Positions 19,661 through 27,493 of a stretch of 62,842 nucleotides of DNA are shown piece after piece; position 1 is the stretch's first letter, and each line of letters starts with the position of its first letter. A program made the translations under genes and the position numbers. The stretch lies in assembly GCA_026391295.1 (NCBI GenBank), contig JAPLDS010000050.1, forward strand, positions 1 through 62,842. Reading direction: 5' to 3'. The notes below the pieces were generated by a model. It searched no databases and had not been told where the DNA came from. It saw only the letters and a program-made list of their open reading frames with translations. This DNA is from Bacteroidia bacterium. Its GTDB lineage: Bacteria > Bacteroidota > Bacteroidia > Bacteroidales > Prolixibacteraceae.

Positions 19661-20785
19661 GTGAAAAAGCAGCTCACCTCCTTCGGCAGATTGGTTATTA
19701 TCTTAATCATTCTAATTCATACTACATTAAATAGTAACGCTCAGAAATCTAATCCAGAGGCTAAAATCAAATGGATAAATGCAAAGGATCTTTGTATCGA
19801 AGGCAAAGGATGGCCTGTGACAAATCAATTTTACGATCGGCTACCTTCCAATGCCAAAGGCGTTGTGCGCACCGCTGTTTGGGAGTTAAGTGAGAATTCA
19901 GCAGGGATGTGCATCCGTTTTTTTACAGATGCAACAGCTTTATCGGCCAGATGGACCCTTCGGAAACGAAAAATCGCCATGACCAATATGCCAGCCAGTG
20001 GAGTTAGTGGATTGGATCTTTATGTTCGATCAGAAAATAAATGGAAATGGCTGGGCGCTGCCCGTCCTGATGACACCATCACCAATACCAAAAGACTAAC
20101 CACCGGTTTATCAAAAGAGATGCGCGAATGCATGGTCTACCTGCCACTCTACAACGGAGTACAAAATCTTGAGATTGGCATTCCTGAAGGTGCGACCTGT
20201 ACACTTCCGCCAACTAGGCCAGCAGGAATGAAGCCTATTGTTTTTTATGGTACCTCCATCGTGCAGGGGTCAGCAGCATCAAGACCAGGAATGACCTATC
20301 CAGCTATGCTTTGTAGGCGTCTCGATCAGACGATGATCAACTTAGGATTCTCAGGCAACGCGATCTGCGAGCCCGAAGTTGCGAGTCTGCTTGCAGAGCT
20401 TGATCCGGCAGTTTACGTTCTTGATCCGCTTCCTAATATGGGAACGGAGATGGTTACGCAGAGTATGCCTAAACTCATCGAAAAAATTAGAGGTTCCCAT
20501 CCGAAAACACCCATTGTGTTAATCGAACATATCGACCTTGGAGATGCACCAGTCAACCCATCCCGCCGACCAGGCTATGTAGCTTCGAATAAAGAGCTGC
20601 GAAAGATTTATGAGCAGAGAATCAAAGGTGGAGATCACAAAATTTACTATGTTAGAGGAGAAAAACTTTTAGGGACCGATGGAGAAGGAACCGTAGATCG
20701 AGTGCACCCTTCAGACCTGGGATTTATGAGAATGACAGCAGTTATTGAACCTGTCTTAAAAAGAGCGTTACACGCTTCAAAGTAA
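19661..20785 (+). CDS. SGNH hydrolase with N-terminal GxDLY domain, copy 1
   Basis: This 374-residue secreted protein starts at a GTG (19661), supported by the leader that follows (LVIILIILIHTTLNSNA). The N-terminal beta-domain carries SGLDLYVR at 116-123, the mark of the GxDLY domain. The catalytic SGNH part has IVFYGTSIVQG with nucleophile Ser199, a NLGFSGNAICEPE block II and DRVHPSDLGF with the Asp/His pair. This domain pair is typical of carbohydrate esterases in glycan loci. It is followed 59 bases on by a sulfatase. The same SGNH-sulfatase order recurs at 30457-33082, and the two SGNH proteins look closely related along their whole length, so the pair was probably duplicated. Confidence 0.85.
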   Translation: MKKQLTSFGRLVIILIILIHTTLNSNAQKSNPEAKIKWINAKDLCIEGKGWPVTNQFYDRLPSNAKGVVRTAVWELSENSAGMCIRFFTDATALSARWTLRKRKIAMTNMPASGVSGLDLYVRSENKWKWLGAARPDDTITNTKRLTTGLSKEMRECMVYLPLYNGVQNLEIGIPEGATCTLPPTRPAGMKPIVFYGTSIVQGSAASRPGMTYPAMLCRRLDQTMINLGFSGNAICEPEVASLLAELDPAVYVLDPLPNMGTEMVTQSMPKLIEKIRGSHPKTPIVLIEHIDLGDAPVNPSRRPGYVASNKELRKIYEQRIKGGDHKIYYVRGEKLLGTDGEGTVDRVHPSDLGFMRMTAVIEPVLKRALHASK

Positions 20786-20844
20786 TAAAGCCAATCAAAA
20801 GCAATACGATCCAAACAAAATAGCTGATTTATAAAAATTCATAC

Positions 20845-22215
20845 ATGAAACAATTCATCAAGAAGGCAATCATAGCAAATGGACTATTTCTAAGTGCATT
20901 TATGCCACTTTCTGCAAAACACATCAAAGGGACAACTCCTAACATTATCGTTTTTTTAACCGATGATCAAGGTTATCAAGATGTGGGATGCTTCGGGTCG
21001 CCCTTGATAAAAACACCTAACCTTGATCGTATGGCTCAAGAAGGGATTCGATTTACGAATTTCTATTCTGCCGCTCCAGTCTGCTCCCCTTCAAGAGCTG
21101 CATTGCTTACTGGCTGCTACCCTCCAAGAGTTGGTGTTCCTCGTGTCGTTTGGCCGGATGATAAAATGGGACTCAATCCTAAAGAGGTTACCATTGCCGA
21201 AATGCTAAAAACAAAAGGGTACACTACCGCATGCGTTGGGAAATGGCATCTTGGAGACAAACCTGAATTCTTGCCTAACAACCAAGGCTTCGACAGCTAT
21301 CTGGGGATTCCATATAGCAATGATATGACGGTGAATGCAAAATTTAAGTGGGCTAATGATGCCATTTTCAGAGAAGGTGCGACACTAGAAAGTGTAAAAT
21401 CAGGCATCACCTTAAAAGAAAAAGTACCACTCATGCGCGATGGCATAGTTGTGGAATATCCTGTTGACCAAACGTTGCTAACTCAAAAATATACCCAAGA
21501 GGCTATACGAGTTATTAAAACAAATAAAGATAAACCCTTCTTTATTTATTTAGCTCATACCATGCCCCATATACCATTACATGCCTCTGAGAAATTCTAC
21601 GGCAAAAGTGCACGAGGACTTTATGGTGATGTGATTGAAGAGATCGACTGGAGTATGGGCGAGATCTTAAAAACATTAAAAGAGCTAAATATCGACGATA
21701 AGACCTTAGTGCTATTCACGTCCGATAATGGTCCTTGGAACCTGAAAAAAGGACAAGGCGGATCTGCTGCTCCCTTGCGTGGATTTAAATTTGAAACATT
21801 AGAAGGTGGAATGCGGGAGCCTATGATCGCACACTGGCCTGGTCATATTCCAGCAGGAACGGTCTGTAACGAGACAGCCTCAACAATAGATTTCTTGCCA
21901 ACCATCGCCTGGTTAACGAATGCCAAAAAACCAAAGACAACAATTGACGGAGAGAATATATGGCCTTTACTCTCTGCGAAAAATGGGGCTGAAACACCCC
22001 ACAAATTCTATTATTATTATTCTGGCACAGCACTACAAGCGGTTCGCAGTGGCGACTGGAAACTCCGATTGATAAAAGGGAAGGCAGAACTCTATAACCT
22101 AAGTAGTGATATATCAGAAAGCAAAAATAGTGCAGTAGAACATCCTGAAATCGTTAAAAAACTAACCATTCAAATAGCGAAATTCGACAAACAACTAAAA
22201 GCACATTTACACTAA
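20845..22215 (+). CDS. Family S1 sulfatase (CSPSR)
   Basis: This 456-residue secreted formylglycine sulfatase has a signal peptide of about 23 residues. Metal-binding residues are FLTDDQGYQD; the activation motif is VCSPSRAALLTG, with Cys80 to be converted to formylglycine; VGKWHLGD and TSDNGPW are further conserved active-site blocks. It removes sulfate esters from carbohydrates. The subfamily and the sulfate position cannot be judged by eye. It pairs with the SGNH esterase just upstream and resembles the sulfatase at 31598 in several stretches (GLNPxE, KWHLGD, GFDxYxGxPYSNDM). It needs a sulfatase-maturing enzyme, none of which is in the window. Confidence 0.93.
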   Translation: MKQFIKKAIIANGLFLSAFMPLSAKHIKGTTPNIIVFLTDDQGYQDVGCFGSPLIKTPNLDRMAQEGIRFTNFYSAAPVCSPSRAALLTGCYPPRVGVPRVVWPDDKMGLNPKEVTIAEMLKTKGYTTACVGKWHLGDKPEFLPNNQGFDSYLGIPYSNDMTVNAKFKWANDAIFREGATLESVKSGITLKEKVPLMRDGIVVEYPVDQTLLTQKYTQEAIRVIKTNKDKPFFIYLAHTMPHIPLHASEKFYGKSARGLYGDVIEEIDWSMGEILKTLKELNIDDKTLVLFTSDNGPWNLKKGQGGSAAPLRGFKFETLEGGMREPMIAHWPGHIPAGTVCNETASTIDFLPTIAWLTNAKKPKTTIDGENIWPLLSAKNGAETPHKFYYYYSGTALQAVRSGDWKLRLIKGKAELYNLSSDISESKNSAVEHPEIVKKLTIQIAKFDKQLKAHLH

Positions 22216-22303
22216 TCGCCCCTTGCTTTTAAATGCAACATATACTTAGTAATGGGCTTAATAAAAAATATTTATAACTAATTAATAATTAAAATTTACA
22301 ACA

Positions 22304-23659
22304 ATGGAAAACTTCTCAAGAAGATCATTTATGAAAACAGCCCTGGCGGCTGGAGCAGGGGCCATGATAATCCCCAATTTAATAAAATGCTCACCAAACA
22401 ACAGACTAAACTTTGCCGTTATTGGTGTTGGAGGAAGAGGTCAAGCTAGCTGGACCCAAGTTCCGGTAGAGAGTATTGTAGCCATGTGCGATGTTGATGA
22501 CCGTCAAGCAGCAAATGGCTATAAAGCTGTTCCAAATGCAAAGCGTTATAAGGACTTCAGAAAAATGTTTGATGAGATGCACCGTGATATCGATGCCGTA
22601 ATCATTGCAACACCTGACCACACGCATTTCCCTGCGGCAATGGCTGCGATGGAATTGGGCAAACACGTATTCGTAGAGAAGCCATTAGCGCACAATATCT
22701 GGCAGTTACGCGTGCTTAAAGCAGCGGCTAAGCATTACAACGTGGTTTCTCAGATGGGTAATCAAGGACATACTACCAACGGAATTAGATTGGTGAAAGA
22801 GTGGTATGAAGCAGGAGTACTTGGTCAGGTTAAGGAGGTTATTGCTTGGCAAGGAAAGATCAATTTCCAAAAAGATGGCTACTTTAAACCACCTACCTCA
22901 TTCCCTCCTCAAGTGGAAGAAGTTCCAAAAGAACTAGATTGGGATTTATGGCAAGGACCTACTGCGGCCCGCACTTTCAACAATGTTTATGCCCCTAGAA
23001 CCTGGAGAGGATTTTACGACCTAGGCAATGGTAAACTCGGCGATTGGGCTTGTCATACCCTAGATGCTCCATTCTGGGCACTAGACCTTGGTATGCCATA
23101 CAAGACAGAAGCGATCATTCCAAATCCAATGCCTGATCACAGCTTTGTTTCTGAAGAATCAGTGGTGACTTGGCATTTCGCAGCTCGTGGAGATAAAGCT
23201 CCAGTTACCATGAAATGGTATGAAGGTATTGAGCAACCAGCAATCAGACCAGAATGGGGTGTTGACAAAATACCTGATAATGGTATGATGATTATTGGAG
23301 ATAAGAAAACATTGATTACCGGTGGAAGACCGAATGATGCTCGATTATTAGTCCCTGAAGAGGAGATGAAAGAGTTCTTGAAAAATGCACCTGCTAAAAC
23401 CTACGCTAGAATAGAAGAAGAAAAACCTGTTCAGGAATGGGTTGCTGCAATCAAGAATCACACACTTCCCGGATCTAACTTCGATTACTCTGCGAGCTTA
23501 ACCGAAATGGTACAAGTGGGTATTCTAGCTCAACGATTTGGTGGAACAGTTAATTACGATGCCAAAAATATGAAGGCTATCGGTCGTCCAGAACTGGATG
23601 CTCACATCAAAGAACCGGTGCGTGAAGGTTGGGCTTATGGAAATAACATTAAGATCTAA
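22304..23659 (+). CDS. Tat-exported Gfo/Idh/MocA family oxidoreductase
   Basis: This 451-residue protein has a twin-arginine leader (SRRSFMKTALAAGAGAMIIPNL), fitting export of a folded protein with bound NAD(P). The Rossmann motif AVIGVGGRGQ is at about 38-47, IIATPDHTH and FVEKPLAHN follow (the Lys-Pro is the family hallmark), and the C-terminal half is an alpha/beta substrate domain (TWRGFYDLGNGKLGDWACHTLDAPFW). Related secreted proteins oxidise sugars, often at C3, or use NAD in glycosidase-like (GH109) reactions. With DUF1080 proteins nearby, it may make 3-keto-glycosides for non-hydrolytic or assisted cleavage. This role is inferred from context. A terminator follows at 23682. Confidence 0.85.
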   Translation: MENFSRRSFMKTALAAGAGAMIIPNLIKCSPNNRLNFAVIGVGGRGQASWTQVPVESIVAMCDVDDRQAANGYKAVPNAKRYKDFRKMFDEMHRDIDAVIIATPDHTHFPAAMAAMELGKHVFVEKPLAHNIWQLRVLKAAAKHYNVVSQMGNQGHTTNGIRLVKEWYEAGVLGQVKEVIAWQGKINFQKDGYFKPPTSFPPQVEEVPKELDWDLWQGPTAARTFNNVYAPRTWRGFYDLGNGKLGDWACHTLDAPFWALDLGMPYKTEAIIPNPMPDHSFVSEESVVTWHFAARGDKAPVTMKWYEGIEQPAIRPEWGVDKIPDNGMMIIGDKKTLITGGRPNDARLLVPEEEMKEFLKNAPAKTYARIEEEKPVQEWVAAIKNHTLPGSNFDYSASLTEMVQVGILAQRFGGTVNYDAKNMKAIGRPELDAHIKEPVREGWAYGNNIKI

Positions 23660-23681
23660 CTGAATTGAATCCATAAATCTT

Positions 23682-23730
23682 TTATCAGAATCTGAATCAG
23701 GCATTGCTTGAGACAGATTCTGATAATTTT
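23682..23730 (+). terminator. Intrinsic terminator after the oxidoreductase gene
   Basis: TTATCAGAATCTG (23682-23694) and CAGATTCTGATAA (23714-23726) form a perfect 13-bp stem with a 19-base loop, followed by TTTTC. It lies 23 bases past the stop codon. The rest of the 150-base gap (to 23809) shows no promoter I can support. Confidence 0.75.
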
Positions 23731-23809
23731 CTTAAACAAACAAATGCTGACCGCTCGATTAGCATGATGTTGAACAATCAATCAACTCGAAAGAATTAAA
23801 TTTCAATAG

Positions 23810-25552
23810 ATGAGACGTTTTCCCTTTAATCTAGGTAGCTTAATATTTATGCTTTGGGGGCTATTGATCTCAACCTCCTCTTCAGGATCTGGGAAAAGTC
23901 GGGAGACTAAAAAACCCAATATCATACTCATCATGGCAGACGATATGGGATTTTCCGATATTGGCTGTTACGGCAGCGAGATAAAAACGCCCAACCTCGA
24001 TGCGCTTGCCAAACATGGATTGCGTTATACTCAGTTTTACAATAGCGCAAGATGCTGCCCAACTAGAGCCTCATTGCTTACTGGATTATATCCTCACCAA
24101 ACAGGTATAGGTCACATGATGGACGACCGAGGAGAAGAGGGCTATCGGGGCGATCTAAATTCGAAAAGCTTAACGATAGCCGAAGTTCTGCGAACAGCAG
24201 GTTATTCAACCTATATGACTGGCAAATGGCATGTCACCCCATTTAACGCCAACGTAAAAAATCCAACTAAAGAAAATTGGCCTATCCAACGTGGATTCGA
24301 CCATTTCTTTGGAACCATTCATGGAGCAGGAAGTTATTACGATCCAAATTCCTTAACCTCAGAAAACACTTTAATTGCACCTGGCAAAGATTTTTATTAT
24401 ACACAGGCTATCAGCGATACAGCCGTAAAATACATTCAACAAAATAAAGCCGACAAACCATTTTTCATGTATGTCGCGTATACGGCAGCACATTGGCCGT
24501 TGCATGCTCTTCCAAAAGATATTGCAAAATATAAAGGAAAATATAACCAAGGATGGGACTCGCTGCGAAGTGAACGATATCGGAGGATGATTAAAATGGG
24601 CCTAATTAATCCAGCATGGCGCTTGTCAGAAGCCACACCCGCAGATGCTAAATGGAATAACGAAGCACTAAAAGAGTGGCAATCAGCTTGCATGGAAGTC
24701 TATGCAGCTATGATCGATCGAATGGACCAAGGCATTGGACAGATCGTGGCCGAACTTAAAAGAAAAAAGGAACTTGAAAATACGCTAATCCTCTATCTTC
24801 AAGATAATGGAGCCTGTTCGGAACAATGGGGATTCTGGAATAAAAAAGAGTACGAAGTAAATCCGGACACACTAAAACCCATGTCCGCTGATGAACTGCA
24901 ACCAAGAATGCAACCACTTCAAACCCGCGATGGAAAACCAGTACGGGCAAAAAAGGGGGTTTATCCTGGAGCGGCCGACACCTATATTGGGTATGATATT
25001 AGTTGGGCGAATGCCTCAAATACCCCTTTCCGAATGTTTAAACATTGGACAAATGAAGGGGGCATTGCTACACCACTAATTGCCTCATGGCCGGAAAAAA
25101 TAAAAAACAAGGGAGAGTTCAGAACACAACCTGGTCACCTGGTAGATATTATGGCAACCTGCGTTGAACTGTCGGGGGCCTCCTATCCTAAGATCTACAA
25201 GGGAAGAACAATCACTCCAATGTCGGGTATCAGCTTGGTTCCTTCCTTTAAAAATACAAATCTAACTCGTGATGCTATCTATTGGGAGCACGAAGGTAGC
25301 CGAGCGATTCGACAAGGAAAATGGAAACTAGTATCAAAGGCTGTTTTGAAAAATAGCCTTGCGTATGATAAAATAGAAAAACTTGAGCTTAAAGATTGGG
25401 AACTATTCGATATGGAGAATGATCGGACTGAAACAACCGACCTTTCGGCAGCGCATCCTGATATAGTTGATAGTCTAGCTCAGAAATGGTACCGCTGGGC
25501 CTTAGAGACTCAAGTAATTCCTAAGCCAAAACCGAAAAATAAATTACCTTAA
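23810..25552 (+). CDS. Family S1 sulfatase (CCPTR, arylsulfatase-A-like)
   Basis: This 580-residue secreted sulfatase has an N-terminal hydrophobic leader (LGSLIFMLWGLLIS). Active-site blocks are IMADDMGFSD, ARCCPTRASLLTG with formylglycine precursor Cys82, MTGKWHVTP and YLQDNGACSE. The size and the CCPTR motif resemble the larger S1 subfamily that includes arylsulfatase-type enzymes. It removes an O-sulfate from a sugar. The insert around residues 350-400 is rich in charged residues. It is first in the unit after the 23682 terminator and is followed 36 bases on by a GH20 enzyme, suggesting desulfation before hexosamine release. Confidence 0.92.
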   Translation: MRRFPFNLGSLIFMLWGLLISTSSSGSGKSRETKKPNIILIMADDMGFSDIGCYGSEIKTPNLDALAKHGLRYTQFYNSARCCPTRASLLTGLYPHQTGIGHMMDDRGEEGYRGDLNSKSLTIAEVLRTAGYSTYMTGKWHVTPFNANVKNPTKENWPIQRGFDHFFGTIHGAGSYYDPNSLTSENTLIAPGKDFYYTQAISDTAVKYIQQNKADKPFFMYVAYTAAHWPLHALPKDIAKYKGKYNQGWDSLRSERYRRMIKMGLINPAWRLSEATPADAKWNNEALKEWQSACMEVYAAMIDRMDQGIGQIVAELKRKKELENTLILYLQDNGACSEQWGFWNKKEYEVNPDTLKPMSADELQPRMQPLQTRDGKPVRAKKGVYPGAADTYIGYDISWANASNTPFRMFKHWTNEGGIATPLIASWPEKIKNKGEFRTQPGHLVDIMATCVELSGASYPKIYKGRTITPMSGISLVPSFKNTNLTRDAIYWEHEGSRAIRQGKWKLVSKAVLKNSLAYDKIEKLELKDWELFDMENDRTETTDLSAAHPDIVDSLAQKWYRWALETQVIPKPKPKNKLP

Positions 25553-25588
25553 TTTACCAAACCATAGACCTAGCTAACTCATATTCAA

Positions 25589-27466
25589 ATGAAACTATTT
25601 ACATCCATCTTTCTTCTCCTATTCAGCCTCTCGTTAGTAAGCTATGCCAAACAAGAGACAATTAATATTATTCCTCGGCCAGCAAGTTTAATCGTGCAAA
25701 AAGGTCATTTTAACCTCACTGCCCAGACTCCAATCTCAATCTCCGAATCCTTTGATGCAAAGTTTAAAGGCTATGTGCAGGAGAAAATAAAAAATGATCT
25801 AGGATTCTCAATTGTGGTTGGTCAAGGCAGTGCAAATCCATTAGCCCATGCAATTGTTTTTGAGCAAACAAATGATCCAAGTCTCGGCGATGAAGGATAT
25901 AGCTTAGTCATAACCCCCTCGAGCATAACTGGAAAAGCAAATACCTATGCTGGCATTTTTAATGCCTTTCAAACCTTGCGCCAGGTCATCCCATCTAATG
26001 CTTTAAAATTAAAAGAGCAGCAAATAAAACTCCCTTGTTTGACAATTCTCGATAAACCCCGATTTGAATGGCGCGGTTTACTTCTTGATCACTCACGCCA
26101 TTTTCAACCCAAAGAATTTATTCTGAAACAGCTTGATGAGATCTCGGCTTATAAGGTTAACAAGTTTCACTGGCATCTGACCGATGACCAAGGATGGCGA
26201 GTTGAAATCAAAAAATACCCTAATCTAATTACTAAAGGAGCTTGGCGTGCTGATCGCAGAGGAATCCATTGGTGGAGTCGTGAATTTGCCAAGCCAGATG
26301 AGCCAAAGCCAATCGGCGGGTTCTATTCTCAAGACGATATCAAAGAGATTGTTGAATATGCTAGAGTACGTAATATTGAGATTATCCCAGAGATTGATCT
26401 TCCTGGCCATTCAAAAGCCTTAAAGGCCGCTTATCCCTATTTATCATGCCGTCAAGATTTACTTTTTGAAGTTTCCACCGGAGGCCGCTCGCCAAATAAT
26501 ACCATTTGCGCTGGCAGAGAATCGACCTATGAATTTATTGATGGAGTGATCGAGGAGATCGCACAACTTTTCCCTTCGAAATATATCCACGTTGGAGGTG
26601 ATGAGTGTAATAAAAACGACTGGACCGTTTGCTCGGAATGTAACAAACGATTAAAAGAGAATCATCTTGAAAATTTTGAAGAACTGCAGAGTTACTTTAT
26701 CACTCGGATCAACCATCAGGTAACGCAACGTGGCAAAACGATGATTGGCTGGGATGAGATTATGAGTGGCAAAGGGACGCCAGGTGCGATCATCATGGCC
26801 TGGAGAAGAAATCGCTATTCGCCAGAAGTTGATGCTCCTCGTGCAGGCTACAAAACAATCCAAGCTTCATATACCGAATCCTACATCAACAATCACCAAG
26901 GACCAGCATACCTCGAGCCAGAAGCTCCAAGAGGGATCATTCCATTGAAAAAAGTTTATCAATACGAACCAATTCCTGCTGCACTTACAGAAAAAGAAGC
27001 GAGCCTAATCATGGGAACGCAAGTTTGCCTATGGGGTGAGTTCACCCCTAATCCAGAAATTAGCGAACTGATGCTATATCCAAGAGTTTTAGCCAACGCC
27101 GAAGTGGGCTGGACTAAACCAGAGTTAAAAGATTGGAAGAAGTTTGAAGTGGCTATTGAAGATAATTTCAAGCGGTTAGAACGAGATAAAATCAATTTCT
27201 CCAAAAGCACCTACAATCCATTGATCACGTTTGTGCCAGATACCATTTCAAAGACGGCTATCGTAGAGATAAAACCAGATATCGATCTTTATAATCTTCG
27301 CTATTCTGTCGACGGAACGGATCCTACTCCTCATTCAAAAAAATACAAAAAAGCCATCTTAGCTAATTTCAACACCGACATTAAAGCAGCCTTATTTACT
27401 AAAAAGGGTGAGCTTCAAGGGAGTATTGTTACGCAACGCATCGAGGTGATCAAGAAAAAGAAATAA
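25589..27466 (+). CDS. GH20 beta-N-acetylhexosaminidase, copy 1
   Basis: This 625-residue secreted enzyme has a signal peptide to about residue 21, a GH20b-type N-terminal domain (IIPRPASLIVQKG) and a barrel with FHWHLTDDQGWRVEIKKYP, IPEIDLPGHSKA and the catalytic Asp338-Glu339 pair in HVGGDECNKNDW. The last ~90 residues form a small beta-domain of the chitobiase C-terminal type (LRYSVDGTDPTPHSKKY). GH20 enzymes release terminal beta-GlcNAc or beta-GalNAc by substrate-assisted catalysis; some accept 6-sulfated sugars. With a sulfatase just upstream, the target may be a sulfated or formerly sulfated hexosamine. A relative with an additional domain is encoded at 39713-42001. Confidence 0.93.
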   Translation: MKLFTSIFLLLFSLSLVSYAKQETINIIPRPASLIVQKGHFNLTAQTPISISESFDAKFKGYVQEKIKNDLGFSIVVGQGSANPLAHAIVFEQTNDPSLGDEGYSLVITPSSITGKANTYAGIFNAFQTLRQVIPSNALKLKEQQIKLPCLTILDKPRFEWRGLLLDHSRHFQPKEFILKQLDEISAYKVNKFHWHLTDDQGWRVEIKKYPNLITKGAWRADRRGIHWWSREFAKPDEPKPIGGFYSQDDIKEIVEYARVRNIEIIPEIDLPGHSKALKAAYPYLSCRQDLLFEVSTGGRSPNNTICAGRESTYEFIDGVIEEIAQLFPSKYIHVGGDECNKNDWTVCSECNKRLKENHLENFEELQSYFITRINHQVTQRGKTMIGWDEIMSGKGTPGAIIMAWRRNRYSPEVDAPRAGYKTIQASYTESYINNHQGPAYLEPEAPRGIIPLKKVYQYEPIPAALTEKEASLIMGTQVCLWGEFTPNPEISELMLYPRVLANAEVGWTKPELKDWKKFEVAIEDNFKRLERDKINFSKSTYNPLITFVPDTISKTAIVEIKPDIDLYNLRYSVDGTDPTPHSKKYKKAILANFNTDIKAALFTKKGELQGSIVTQRIEVIKKKK

Positions 27467-27493
27467 AATACTATAAAGTACAAACAACAGATT

